Below, piece after piece: positions 55,001 to 63,913 of a stretch of DNA of 64,000 nucleotides. The number at the start of each line of letters is the position of its first letter. The first letter of the stretch is position 1. The stretch spans positions 115,202 to 179,201 of the forward strand of contig NMRB01001487.1 in the NCBI GenBank assembly GCA_002633025.1. Direction: 5' to 3'. Under the pieces are notes generated by a model. That model did no database searches, had not been told where the DNA came from, and was given only the letters and a program-made list of their open reading frames with translations. This stretch comes from Notospermus geniculatus (Eukaryota; Nemertea; Pilidiophora; Heteronemertea; Lineidae). Both the position numbers and the translations under genes were made by a program.

Positions 55001-55573
55001 ATTGATTTGTTTAAAGGGAATAAAGGCCCGTTTCCACTGCAGCGGATTCCGCTGTGTTTGCAGTGAAGGGTGCGGTTTTTGCAGGGTTTGGGATAAAGTT
55101 AAAAAAATTAAAGTTTGGGTTTATAGTCTGATATCAACAACGGTACAGGTTCTCATCTGACTTTACCAGTTTGCTTAACCCGTTAACTGGGTAGGACGTC
55201 ATTATTACGTCATCACAAAATCCGGGGAACCCCCGAAAACACCCGAGGATCTCAGCTTGCGTAGGACGTAATAGTACGCCCTGCAAGGAAATGGCGCTTC
55301 ACATTGCCTAGGACGTTATATCACATCCTGAACCTTATGTGTCAAATCATTTTTTTGGCAATTTATTTTCTAAAAAAATTTTGTTCAAAAATTAATTGCA
55401 CAGTTAACGGGATAAGTGAGTCTCATCCAGTGAGGTGCCGTTTTACAATTAAATTTTTATCAAATTTATGTCGCAGGTCCCCGCCAACCAACGCCGGTAA
55501 AACTCCAAGAACTCTCAAACTCACCGCTGCCAATGAACAGTTACGATGAACGACCTTTGCCAGCCATGAAAAG
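49001..55573 (+). CDS. CEP104: CEP104, N-terminal part (gene-level entry, exons below)
   Basis: Eight phase-compatible exons encode about 331 residues of centrosomal protein of 104 kDa, a centriole and ciliary-tip protein that binds tubulin, EB1 and CP110/CEP97. The predicted start MPEKIPFRVIHVSG matches the N-terminal jelly-roll domain, and exons 5-6 carry the nearly invariant LDDLAFDMYQDPEVAQIIR block and the YDYAKKLK...LQKVGERLGKYEVEK coiled coil. The last exon ends with YDERPLPAMKR, about a third of the way through a ~925-residue protein. The TOG and C-terminal zinc-finger exons are absent before the sequence switches to BAZ2 exons at 61537. This is truncation by misassembly or a very long intron with misplaced exons. 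Exons 3 and 4 also occur in an extra upstream copy. Confidence 0.93.
49021..49133 (+). CDS. CEP104: CEP104 coding exon 1
   Basis: Starts at ATG 49021 (MPEKIPFRVIHVSGQDD) and ends CAG AG|gtaaaac, phase 2. The residues SPTTRGWQSQR match the vertebrate N-terminus (APTVSGWRSPR). The start was chosen because homology begins at this methionine. A second ATG at 49013 is out of frame and its ORF ends within the exon. Confidence 0.93.
49393..49484 (+). CDS. CEP104: CEP104 coding exon 2 (jelly-roll domain)
   Basis: Acceptor ctctccag, donor ATTC|gtaagt, 92 nt. It encodes FCLYPQDLVIQLDDRIRLR and KIQLLSHQYLI, strongly conserved in CEP104 (FPQEIVLQ...IRKLQLLAHQYMI). It enters in phase 2 and leaves in phase 1. 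Confidence 0.93.
50232..50526 (-). repeat. tRNA-derived SINE in CEP104 intron 2 (duplicate A)
   Basis: Reverse-oriented member of the 43037 family (GGATTCGAACATGGGACCCT contains the B-box complement). It lies within the ~770 bp duplicated segment. Confidence 0.75.
50601..50682 (+). CDS. CEP104: CEP104 exon 3, upstream duplicate copy (A)
   Basis: An 82-nt exon with acceptor gatgttttcag and donor CTTGG|gtaagaa. It encodes (P)TKIEFYVGDVPDGTGVNL and QNARYTRL. It is almost identical to the copy at 51567-51648 (a synonymous ACG/ACT difference seen). Phase fits either exon 4 copy. It lies inside a ~770 bp segment repeated immediately downstream. Confidence 0.8.
50844..50984 (+). pseudogene. CEP104: CEP104 exon 4, truncated duplicate copy (A)
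   Basis: Acceptor ctgttcatttcag is intact and the frame YVSVSDNEKTGYKARELKS matches the functional copy. At 50982 the duplication boundary replaces the rest of the exon, giving AAC CAA TAG (stop) and no donor site. Using this copy would truncate the protein, so it must be skipped if the duplication is real in the genome. Confidence 0.75.
51002..51492 (-). repeat. tRNA-derived SINE, duplicate B, interrupted by a MITE
   Basis: Second copy of the SINE at 50232. Its tRNA-like head is broken by the 221 bp MITE at 51256-51476, so the B box is lost. Confidence 0.7.
51256..51476. mobile_element. 221 bp MITE, TATAGAGG ends, polymorphic between duplicate copies
   Basis: Ends TATAGAGGTTTCCCACGTGA and (reversed) TATAGAGGAATCCCACTGAC plus TGACGTCATCAAG. 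Present in copy B and absent from copy A of the duplication; ~15 bp of the target was lost at insertion. Second copy at 53873-54442. Confidence 0.7.
51567..51648 (+). CDS. CEP104: CEP104 exon 3, downstream copy (B)
   Basis: Same splice sites and protein as the copy at 50601-50682. It lies in the second repeat of the tandem duplication, whose upstream part carries an extra 221 bp MITE (51256-51476). It is followed by the complete exon 4, so this is the natural partner in the mRNA. Confidence 0.85.
51804..52002 (+). CDS. CEP104: CEP104 coding exon 4 (complete copy B)
   Basis: A 199-nt exon, acceptor ctgttcatttcag, donor GATGAG|gtaaat, encoding GYVSVSDNEKTGYKARELKS through VGVIAINVIGDFINKNSSDE (67 codons including the split Gly), ending in phase 0. 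The donor region is itself tandemly triplicated (37 bp unit, 51998-52110). Confidence 0.92.
51998..52110 (+). repeat. 37-bp triplication over the CEP104 exon 4 donor
   Basis: Three units of ATGAGGTAAATTGGACTTAC + TCTTCATTCCGCATCCA. Units 1 and 3 carry GAG|GTAAAT, unit 2 GAG|ATAAAT. Confidence 0.85.
52190..52345. repeat. Dispersed repeat 'TAGGTGTCACTAGTGG', copy 4 (inverted)
   Basis: Reverse-oriented copy in CEP104 intron 4 (CAGCTACGATAGAGGGAAGC ... CACTAGTGACACCTATTGAA). A shorter related copy follows at 52856-52975. Confidence 0.6.
53088..53259 (+). CDS. CEP104: CEP104 coding exon 5
   Basis: Acceptor ttgtatttccag, donor TCTAC|gtgagt, 172 nt. It encodes VYLPTERDTGMDPVLAGIF, then NRPDYISPLDDLAFDMYQDP and EVAQIIRRLEKKKQEAVL. 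The DYISPLDDLAFDMYQDPEVA block is among the most conserved in CEP104. It starts in phase 0 and ends in phase 1. Confidence 0.96.
53873..54442. mobile_element. TATAGAGG MITE, copy 2, containing a nested element
   Basis: Same ends and interior as 51256-51476 but interrupted at CCACGTTG by a 349 bp insertion (53907-54255). Located in CEP104 intron 5. Confidence 0.75.
53907..54255. mobile_element. 349 bp element with CATGGT ends and CGTTG target duplication
   Basis: Ends CATGGTGTCCGC and (reversed) CATGGTTTATGC, flanked by CGTTG (53902-53906, 54256-54260). The interior has many AAAAGTCATTAAA and AAAAAGCATTAAA words. The uninterrupted MITE at 51256 provides the empty site. Confidence 0.72.
54490..54701 (+). 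CDS. CEP104: CEP104 coding exon 6 (coiled coil)
   Basis: Acceptor ttcactttcag, donor GCAGGG|gtaagt, 212 nt. It encodes ERYDYAKKLKTAITELQKVG, ERLGKYEVEKRQAVENEDYD and a helical charged stretch ending LDIHDLLEVAG, matching the CEP104 coiled coil. A MITE with a second element nested in it (53873-54442) sits just upstream in the intron. Confidence 0.96.
54955..54982 (+). CDS. CEP104: CEP104 coding exon 7 (28-nt microexon)
   Basis: A very short exon between ctttttaattgcag and TCTCA|gtaagt. It encodes SRHPKPIDL, comparable to the RRPFDLP stretch of vertebrate CEP104. Phases (0 in, 1 out) agree with both neighbours, which is the main support for so small an exon. Confidence 0.8.
55477..55573 (+). 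CDS. CEP104: CEP104 coding exon 8, last one present
   Basis: Acceptor tttatgtcgcag, donor AAAAG|gtattt, 97 nt. It encodes a proline-rich linker followed by SYDERPLPAMKR, matching (LP)YDERPLPAIRK of vertebrate CEP104. It ends in phase 2, so at least one more exon must exist. None was recognised in the 5.9 kb before BAZ2 exons begin. Confidence 0.9.
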
Positions 55574-56424
55574 GTATTTACTTGTGATATAGTAGTCATT
55601 TTAGATAATGAATTGGGGGAACATTGTGAAAATGAGTGAATTTGACTGTCATCTGTCTGTCAACAGTTTGTTTTGCAAGTTGTAAAGTCTGGCAACATCT
55701 ATCTTTGACCGAATGGAATGCGGAAGCTAGGAAATTGATCGTTGGATTTTCCACGGACCTTTAATCACACGCGGCTATTGAATGACCGATGGACAACGCG
55801 AACAATCGGGAACGCCCACAAGTGATCGACAGGCATGATTATAAACCGCAAAGCTCTGTCACATTACATGACTTCCGCATTCCATTAGGTCGAAGATAGA
55901 TGTTGCCAGACTTTAGTTGAAATGTGTTGACAGTTTGGTAATGTAAATTGTACAATGTAGTTAGTCTCGCTTGTAAAACAAAGTCTCGGTATATTGTGCT
56001 AGTTCTGTTCAGAAAAGAACATGTCCTGTAATGAATTGCTTGTCTAGTTCTGTTTAGGTATAGTGGACATTTCATGCCATGCAAGTTTGTTCCATGTGTA
56101 AAGGGGCTGTTCATTTTCGTCAGTTGAGGAATCTGAGTTGTGATCCTTGACAAAATGGAAAAAGATGAAGCTGAAAATTGCAGCGGTTATTCTGTACAGC
56201 ACAACAAATAATACCTGTAATTTGCAAGTGCATAGCTTTTTCCATTTTCCCAATGATCACAACTCAAATTCCTCAAGAGACGAAAAATGAACAGCCCCTT
56301 TTGTCCCTGTTGCGATACCTGTGCTTTGTGAATTCGGGCATTCTGCACTAATAAGGTCCTTGTTCTCTAACACTTGGATTGTTTTCCTCCTCAAAGTTAC
56401 TCACTGACATCCATCCTCATCCTA

Positions 56425-56515
56425 TTGCATCCAATCCTGTTATAGACTGGTTCTCAATCACACTGCCAAGGCGAGTGTGACATTAGGCCTGGCGGTGTAA
56501 CCAGGAACCAGTCGA
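56425..56515. repeat. Hairpin GACTGGTTCTCAATCACACT
   Basis: A dyad in which GACTGGTTC..AATCACACTGCCA faces TGGCGGTGTAACCAGGAACCAGTC. Probably a small MITE; a related hairpin occurs at 7460-7510. Confidence 0.45.
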
Positions 56516-56790
56516 AGTCTGTTAACCCCTTAGCAATCAAAATGTGGGGCTTGGATCTTACTGAGGTTCCAGACTACTTCGTTCCAAGAAAGAAATTTTT
56601 GAGCAGATGATATGGAAGATAGTTTGCCAGAACCTATTCTAGCCTACACCCTGTTCTAGTCTATACCATGACCTGGGTTGGGTTGTTCAAAACACTGTTT
56701 GTGTTATTTTGGCATTATCTCTAACGTGCTTTTATCTGCAATGGGCTTAAGTGATGGAGATAATGCCAAGATAGCACTAATGTCATGTTA

Positions 56791-57293
56791 AGCTGCGTTT
56801 ACACCTAAGCAATTTTTCCAGACCCGGGTTCAAATTTAACCCGGATCCAGTTACTTTTCTGTCCACACCTATTATTCCTCTTATGATATCCAACGCTGGT
56901 ATCAAGATTTTGATAATTATCAAAATTAAAATTGATAATTATCAAAATTTTGATAATTTGAGATTTTCGTGTTTTTAAAGAAAATTTGATGCCATTTGAT
57001 AAAGCTAACGCTGGTCATGCTATTTATAGATACACCACCCATTCATTCAATTTTAGCATACCGACACCTCTCGGTGGGCTCAGTAGGGCCTAAACGTTTT
57101 AACTCGGCATTTCTCTGTCCACACCTATGATCAGAGCCCGGCTAGTATAACCCGGATCTGCGGCGGGTCTGATCCGCCTTTCAAAAGTGAGTTAAATTAG
57201 CCCGGCAATTTCTAACCCGGATCTGATTTTCATAGGTGTAAACGCAAAAATGGAGGGTCAGACCCGGCAATTTCGTTAGGTGTAAACGCAGCT
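56791..57293. mobile_element. Harbinger-like MITE, AGCTGCGTTTACACC ends
   Basis: Inverted ends AGCTGCGTTTACACCTAA flanked by TTA (56788-56790, 57294-57296). The interior repeats AACCCGGATC and has an AT-rich TTTTGATAATTATCAAAA palindrome. 503 bp. Confidence 0.72.
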
Positions 57294-57440
57294 TTAGTGA
57301 CAAATACTGTCTTCAACAACCGGGCCCTAATCTTAACCCCATCTTCGACATGCTCTAACAGTCCCCACAGCCAAGTCCCCAACTTCATTGTGGGTTTCCC
57401 ATAAATCCTCCATGCCTCATATTTCCTTCCTGTCCTTCTA

Positions 57441-57705
57441 CAGTACTGGTCACAATTGACATCCCTAAATTCGCGTAAGTCACTCGTAACTTACGCAACA
57501 ACTCAGGAGCTATGTTGCGCGTAACTTACGAGGTGAGTTACGCGAATTTCGCTAGCTACGTAGTGATTTACGAAGCATGTTACGCGATTTTGGCGAGTTA
57601 CGCGGTGAGTTACGTGAAACCAAAGCCGTGAGTTACTCGTTTGTTACGCGTAACGTACGAGTAACTTACACGAAGCCGTAGGGATGTCAATTGTGACCTG
57701 TACTG
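57441..57705. mobile_element. Tc1/mariner-like MITE, CAGTAC family, copy 2
   Basis: Ends CAGTACTGGTCACAATTGAC and, reversed, CAGTACAGGTCACAATTGAC, flanked by TA. The interior GAGTTACGCG words are palindromic. 265 bp. Confidence 0.7.
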
Positions 57706-58123
57706 TAGTTCCTTTTCTGAACTTCCATACATATATGTATCAATTGTTTCTTTAACAAATCTGTCTCTTAACGATGTGTAGAACTCCGTCTCCCAGGTAA
57801 GAATATCATGAATAATCTGCACGCTGATGGTAGGATGGAACTGTTTTGGTTTGGGACACAGCACTCTCACGGTTATGGGTAGCTACTCGCTTTTGGAATG
57901 AGCATGATTGTGGTTGAGGAACCCTTCCCTGTTTGTAACAGAATGGAACTAGTAATTGTTTGGATGCATGGTGAATGTTAATTGCATGGTAATTGTAGAT
58001 GCATGGTGAATCTTGTGTGTGTTAGTCACAAACATGTAATAGTTGCTTAAAAATGCTGATCATATTGACCCTAAGGAATAAATCAGTGTGGAGGTGATCC
58101 TTACTAGGCCGGGCTGATTACTA

Positions 58124-58230
58124 GGGCCTGTTTCATAAAGTGACTTTAAGTAACGGTAACATTAACTCAATGCATTTTCCATTTGGTTAAAGGTACCATT
58201 AGCTTAAAGTCACTTTATGAAACAGGCCCC
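58124..58230. mobile_element. GGGCCTGTTTCATAAAGT MITE, copy 2
   Basis: Collinear with 18987-19097 including the centre CAATGCATTTTCCATTTGG; arms CCTGTTTCATAAAGTGACTT and AAGTCACTTTATGAAACAGG. Confidence 0.75.
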
Positions 58231-58527
58231 AGTACAGTAAACTCTGCACAAGCCGACAGTGTTTAAGTCAACAAATTGCCTAAGTCAGCAGTCAGCATCT
58301 GGTCCCATCTTAAGCCTCGCTTATGTCGCCCTACGTTGTGATAGAAATAGCGTCAACAAGTTGCAACTGATAACTTATGTCGCCACCGACTAAAAAAACA
58401 CCGATCGGTCGCAACTACCTGGAACTAGTTTATCGCCATCTTTTGAGTGCTTATGTCGACACAGATTTCTTTTGATTTTAAGTAAAACGTGCTGAAGTTG
58501 AACACGTGCGATTTTCAGGATCTGGAT

Positions 58528-59884
58528 ATTTAGCTCACTGGGGTGAGCTATTACGATGGTGCAGCGTCCGTCGTCCGTCGTCGTCGTCGTCCGGCGTGGT
58601 CCGTTAGCAGGGCACGTTTCGTAACCGCTAGAGCTATTGATCTGAAACTTGGTACATATATACCCCTAGGTCAGATGACCCACGACACCAAGTTTCGGTC
58701 CGATTCGACTCTCAGTTTGGCCACCAGGTGGCGGAAACCAAAAACACAAAAAGTACAATAACTCCTGAACTAATGACTAGATCATCTTCAAATTTTTATC
58801 ATAGGTGTAGCTAATAAGGATACATAACATATATAACGGGTTTTTGATTTGACCTACTTTTCAAGGTCACAGAGGTCAAAGTTCGACAAAAGTGACGAAC
58901 CTGCCACAGTTTGTCATTATTTCACCGAGCAACTTCATATCTTGCATAAACATGCATTGGAGGGGTACCTTAAAAAATACCAAGTTTCGGCCCGATTGGA
59001 CATCCAATATGGCCGCCAGGTGGCGTAACCTGAAAATCAAGTAAGTGCTATTACTCAGGAACGGCTTGACGCAGAGTGCTCAAATTTGATATTTACCTCC
59101 ATCTAGATGACCTTTACATGCATGTCAAATTTCGGCCTGATTTGACTTCAAACATGGCCACCAGGTGGCGTAACCCGAAAATCATCAAAGTGCTGTAACT
59201 CAGGAACGCCTTGACCCAAAGCGCTCCAATGTGCTATGTGGCCCCCTGCAGATGACCTTTATGTGCATGTGAAGTTTCGGCCCGATCGGACATCCAATAT
59301 GGCCGCCAGGTGGCGTAAGCCGAAAATCATCAAAGTGCTGTAACTCAGGAACGACTTGACCCAAAGCGCTCCAATGTGCTATGTGGTCCCCTGCAGATGA
59401 CCTTTATGTGCATGTGAAGTTTCGGCCCGATCGGACATCCAATATGGCCGACAGGTGGCGTAAGCCGAAAATCATCAAAGTGCTGGTACTCAGGAACGAC
59501 TTGACCCAAAGCGCTCCAATGTGCTATGTGGCCCCCTGCAGATGACCTTTATGTGCATGTGAAGTTTCGGCCCGATCGGACATCCAATATGGCCGCCAGG
59601 TGGCGTAACCTGAAAATCATCAAAGTGCTGTAACTCAGGAACGACTTGACCCAAAGCGCTCCAATGTGCTATGTGGTCCCCTGCAGATGACCTTTATGTG
59701 CATGTGAAGTTTCGGCCCGATCGGACATCCAATATGGCCGCCAGGTGGCATAACCCAAAAATCATCAAAGTCTTTTCTGGGAATGACTTTACCCAGATTG
59801 CTCATAACTGATGTGTACCTCCCTCTGTCATTAGACTATTATGTCCAACCCAGTGAGCACATGGTCCATGGACCATTTCATTTT
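58528..59884 (+). repeat. Core repeat with ~145 bp tandem units and CTCF-like motifs, copy 2
   Basis: Inverted relative to copy 1 and longer. Units with GGCC(A/G)CCAGGTGGCGTAA lie near 59011, 59154, 59301, 59446, 59591 and 59736 (spacing 143-147 bp), plus a related site at 58721. It lies between CEP104 exon 8 and the BAZ2 exons and starts at TTAGCTCACTGGGGTGAGCT. Confidence 0.72.
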
Positions 59885-60256
59885 AGTTTGCAACTAGTTA
59901 CTCGCTGACGCCCGAGAGCTTATGTCACCTTGTAGTTGTGACTGATTTGTTCCAACTACGCGCCGATTATCAGTTGCCAACTAGTTCTGACTGTACGTAA
60001 GGGCGACATAAGCGAGGCTTTAGAGAATCTAATTGAAAGTTAAATCTCTGACACTTTTTCTTTGGTCCCAGAAGGATTGGATCTCAAATGTCTGCCGATG
60101 TATTGGAAGCCACCTAGCAGCAGCAAAACAAACTACAAAAATGCATTACAAAATGTACATAGAAAATCGGGCCAATTCACCGACAACGTAGTTAGTCCCT
60201 GGGTTGGAGAGTGGTGCCGGCTGTCGAGAAAAAGTGGCAATACCGTGGTCCTTTAA

Positions 60257-61254
60257 CCCTTTCGCTGCGTATACACCGCACTGCGGTGGATTCTGATACG
60301 TCCTTAAATCGCGTATACCCCGCACTGCGGTGGATGGGTTTTCCCCGTTTATCTACACTGCCGTTACTGCTGGCGCCGCCTGTCCTTAGTTGCGTATACT
60401 AGACGTGTTTCTCTTTGTAAATCGGTATACGATGGCTGAAATGATGGTGGGCTTTTGGCGGGAGGCTCCCTTGCTCTTTGGATGAAGTGGTTGATGAAAT
60501 AGCTGCCAGTAATGTCGGGATTCTATTCGTGATTTTGACGAACAAAGTGAAAGTAAGTTGGAATATTACTCGAGTGGCGGATAATTCAGACTTGGAGGAA
60601 CATTTGGCGGCAAATGCAGATCAGTGTGTAGGGGTAGGTGGTGTAGGCCCCCCCTGGGGTGGGGGGTAGGGGGCAGCAGTGAGCATGAGCTCTCAAAGTC
60701 CCCTGGAAGTGTAAATGACGATGAAAATGAGCCTAGAAAGGTGCCTTCAGCCTCTCTTGATCATGGGGACTCATCTGACGGTATGAGTGATGGGGTGATG
60801 CCAGTGACATGAGAGTGGTGATGAAGGTCAAGATCAACAACCACGTGTTGGCGCCAAGGGGTGGGCGGGGTTTTTTTTATAAAAAAGTATGATAAAGTGC
60901 AATAACCCAACAAAATGGTGTTATTTTGTTGGGAACATGATTCTCCAGAGATATAACGAGCAAAAAACAACTTTCCACTGTCTGTTTTGGAAAAAAATGT
61001 TTTTTCTCTCATGTTTTATGAAAAAAAGTGAAATCCAAGATGGCTGCCATGACGTCACGTGACCCACAAAAATTTGGAAACATGCCCAAAACGGATTTTT
61101 TCAATAGCCTAACCACTCCTCCATAAAGTAACAGTGAAATAATGATTAGTAAACCTCTTTATGTCCATTTTCTAGCTGTTTTTTAAAATGACCCATTTTA
61201 CCTTAAAAATGGCTTCAGCATATAGGGTTACAGTAATGTTCAGCAGTGAAAGGG
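60257..61254. mobile_element. piggyBac-like non-autonomous element
   Basis: Termini CCCTTTCGCTGC and, reversed, CCCTTTCACTGC are directly flanked by TTAA (60253-60256, 61255-61258), the piggyBac target duplication. 998 bp, no transposase. Inside is a short direct repeat of CGCACTGCGGTGGA and a G-rich tract at 60650-60670. Confidence 0.6.
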
Positions 61255-61257
61255 TTA

Positions 61258-61505
61258 AGGTACCCCTCCAATGCATGTTTATGCAAGATATGAAGTTGCT
61301 CGGTGAAATAATGACAAACTGCGCCAGGTTCGTCACTTTTGTCGAACTTTGACCTCTGTGACCTTGAAAAGTAGGTCAAATCAAAAACCCGTTATATATG
61401 TTATGTATCCTTATNAGATTGCTCATAACTGATGTGTACCTCCCTCTGTCATTAGACTATTATGTCCAACCCAGTGAGCACATGGTCCATGGACCATTTC
61501 ATTTA
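61258..61505 (+). repeat. Third, chimeric fragment of the core repeat, with a one-base gap
   Basis: Positions 61258-61414 match the interior of copy 2 in the opposite orientation; after the n at 61415 the sequence jumps to the CCATGGACC end (61416-61505). The two halves do not run in the same order as in the full copies, so the n probably joins two contigs ending in the same repeat family. Confidence 0.6.
61415..61415. other. Single-base scaffold join (n) between CEP104 and BAZ2 segments
   Basis: Sits within a repeat also present at 58528-59884, 121 bp before the first BAZ2-like exon. It is the prime candidate for a misjoin. Confidence 0.7.
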
Positions 61506-61536
61506 AAAGATTTCCATCCTGTGTTTAATGTTGCAG

Positions 61537-61653
61537 TACCTGGAGAAGAACGCCATCACAGATCTCTCTCGTGTCAACTTTTCATTCAGTCCCAAGGTCG
61601 GCGTCGGTGACTTCCTGGAACAGAGGCATGGGGGAGAGGGCCAAGGAGATAAT
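61537..61653 (+). CDS. BAZ2/toutatis-like exon: C-terminal half of MBD/TAM domain
   Basis: A 117-nt exon with acceptor gtgtttaatgttgcag and donor GATAAT|gtaagt, both in phase 0. It encodes YLEKNAITDLSRVNFSFSPK and VGVGDFLEQRHGGEGQGDN. The pattern YL.KNGI.DLSR.NFSFS.K..VGDF matches the second half of the MBD-like TAM domain of BAZ2A/BAZ2B, large subunits of ISWI chromatin remodellers. The N-terminal half of the domain and everything upstream are missing. The 'n' at 61415 lies 121 bp upstream. Confidence 0.8.
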
Positions 61654-61699
61654 GTAAGTACCGGCTAACAACATGGGTGCCACTGCTATTAACCTTGGT

Positions 61700-62112
61700 C
61701 TACATTTTACATTCTAGGCCTAGGCCTACATTTTACGTTTTGCATTCTAGGGCTACATTCTAGGTCTTGGCCAACATTTGGCATTCTACATTCAAGGCAT
61801 AGATCTACATTTTACATTCTACATTCTAGACCTAGTAGATCTACATTTGACATTCTACATCCTAGGCCTAGATCTACTGACATTCTACATTCTAGACCTA
61901 GATCTGCATTTGACATTCTACATTCTAGGCCGAGATCTACATTTGACATTCTACATTCTAGGCCTAGATCTACATTTGACATTCTACATTCTAGGCCTTG
62001 ATCTACATTTGACATTCTACATTATAGACCTAGATCTACATTTTACATTCTACATTCCAGGCCTACGCCTACATTTTCATTCTAGGCGAGGCCTATGTTT
62101 TACATTCTACAT
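61700..62112. repeat. 33-bp minisatellite in the BAZ2 intron
   Basis: About ten units of CTAGATCTACATTTGACATT + CTACATTCTAGGC fill the intron between the first two BAZ2 exons. The 121-codon frame across it exists because 33 is a multiple of three. Confidence 0.82.
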
Positions 62113-62127
62113 TTTGCCGTTTTTAAG

Positions 62128-62299
62128 GGCTTTGTGCTGCTGACAGAGGAGGAGGTCCTGGAGCGAATGATGCTGACGAAAATGAAGAAACTCCACCAGA
62201 TGGAGAAGATGAAGAAGAGAAAAGAGAAGAAGAAGCATGCTGCTGAGCTTGCAAAACAAATGGCTGAGCAGAAACTGAAAAAGAAGTTAGAGCAACAAG
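62128..62299 (+). CDS. BAZ2-like exon: post-TAM segment and charged helix
   Basis: Acceptor gccgtttttaag, donor CAACAAG|gttaga, 172 nt, phase 0 in, 1 out. It begins GFVLLTEEEVLERM, equivalent to the WCLLKEEDVIPRI segment after the BAZ2 TAM domain, then becomes Lys/Glu-rich (MKKLHQMEKMKKRKEKKKHA), as in the long coiled coil preceding the DDT domain. Confidence 0.78.
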
Positions 62300-62450
62300 G
62301 TTAGATGAGGATTTTTTGGTTTGGGTTTTTTCGTCGCTGTGCTTGGTCGCTTTGCCTTCGATGTATCTTGACGACAGATGACTGATGATGAAACAAAATT
62401 GAAGAAAAAGGAACACAGAATAATGAAATGTACAGGATGTCCTTGATGGC

Positions 62451-62720
62451 CTAGTGGTTGGCACGTCCGCTTAACAAACGGCAGGTCCCGGGTTTAATCC
62501 AGCCCGGGCCATATTGGATTATTTATCCCAGGCTCTTGAGTCCGTCACATTGGGACAGTTGCCGTGGTGCGCTGTCCTTGTGCCTTTGCAAGGGCAAGTA
62601 AAAGACCCCATCCAAGTGAGGAACATGTGTAGCTTGAGATGGCGTCTTCCATACTGACCAGGGGACAATAATGCTATGGTTTTGGGCCTGATGGAAAAAT
62701 CTAATACTATGCAAGACAAC
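62451..62720 (+). repeat. tRNA-derived SINE, second family
   Basis: Head GATGGCCTAGTGGTTGGCAC with B box GGTCCCGGGTTTAATCC, then a body with CCTTTGCAAGGGCAAGTAAA and GTGTAGCTTGAGATGGCGTC. Minus-strand copy at 38640-38905, partial at 5245-5345 and head-only at the window end. Confidence 0.75.
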
Positions 62721-62829
62721 TGTCTTCACCAATGGGGAGCCGGCATGCCCAAATAAGGCACTGGGGAACAACTCTGTTTTAACACAAAAGCGCGTGCGCT
62801 GCGACATTGAAAACATCATTGACATCGCA

Positions 62830-63600
62830 CATCGTTCATGACGTTATGTGCAATGCGTCATTCAGAATCAATGACGTTGGTCTTCCATTGTTGTTTACGC
62901 TAAAATAGTCAAATTTATCGATGAAATTCAACATGTTCCCGCTTGAATTTTTGTTTGAAAACATTCAGATACAATGAGTCAGTCCTATACTTGATGATAT
63001 TAAACATGTAAAATTCGAAAATTCAATGGACTATTTCAGGTATATTAGGGCTAGAAGTAGGGTGTAGTTTCAGAATTAAATGGCAAATAATATTGGCTTG
63101 ACTTTCGACATCATAGTTTTAACTGAGTTGTTCGTCAGCGCCTCGTAACAGATTAGTTCCGCCGGTTCCTCATTCCACTGAATGAAGACCAGGCCCGAGT
63201 TTCAAAGGTCTGCTGTGTCAGTTTCAGACAGAATCAGTCATCTTTCGTCTCTTGTCTTTTTCGTACGGATATCAAATTTATTTCTACTAGTGCATTTTGA
63301 AGTGAATTTTAATGCATGAACAACGTTTTTGAACTTTTTGCCTTGAACTAATGAGCTTTCCATTGAGTCACCTTTATCTTGGGAACGGTACCAAAACCAC
63401 ATAATATGTGAACTAATGATCTCTACAATTAACTTTTAACATTTTACGGCCCAGTCACAACTTCTACCTTATCAAAGCAGACTCAAATCCTGTTAGTTAG
63501 AAAGCTGAGTGCATGGCATACCTGCAGCTGCTTCCCCGCTTAGTAGGGTTAGGGGTGGGATGGGGGGGGGTAGATCTGGGATGGCATATCTCTACCCTAT
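62830..63600. other. BAZ2 intronic sequence without recognised feature
   Basis: AT-rich intron between BAZ2 exons 2 and 3; a G-run (63560-63569) but no element ends identified. Confidence 0.5.
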
Positions 63601-63616
63601 ACTTGCTGATTTTCAG

Positions 63617-63709
63617 AAAAGGCTCGTCAGGCGAGTGAAATGAAATTAAAACGCAAATACGAAAAACGTCTGGAAATCGAAGCCCATAAGCGTGCTAAAG
63701 AAATGAGAG
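63617..63709 (+). CDS. BAZ2-like exon: coiled-coil continuation
   Basis: Acceptor tgctgattttcag, donor ATGAGAG|gtaggc, 93 nt, phase 1 in and 1 out. It encodes EKARQASEMKLKRKYEKRLE and IEAHKRAKEMR, a highly charged helix typical of the BAZ2/toutatis region before DDT. The gene continues past the right edge (DDT, PHD and bromodomain exons expected). Confidence 0.72.
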
Positions 63710-63913
63710 GTAGGCATTGAGTGGATTACTCTCATGCTCGTAGGCTTAGTGCACAGTTAGGAAGATTCATTGATTCACTGATCTGTGTCCCGTTGGTCTG
63801 ATTGCACAATTAGGCTGATTCACTGATCTGTCCTGTTGGACTTGTTTCACAGTTAAGGCCCGTTTACACTATCAACAAATTCCCTGCAACACTGTTGATC
63901 AACATGAAATGAG

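Noticed and set aside
60062-60256. EGLDLKCLPMYWK frame considered as the CEP104 zinc-finger exon (EGLDLHYWKHC)
   Set aside because: Similarity is limited to a few residues, no zinc ligands follow and the flanking splice sites and phase do not fit.
61778-62143. 121-codon ORF with LTFYILGLDLH repeats
   Set aside because: 33-bp intronic minisatellite in a multiple of three; it lies between two splice-bounded BAZ2 exons.
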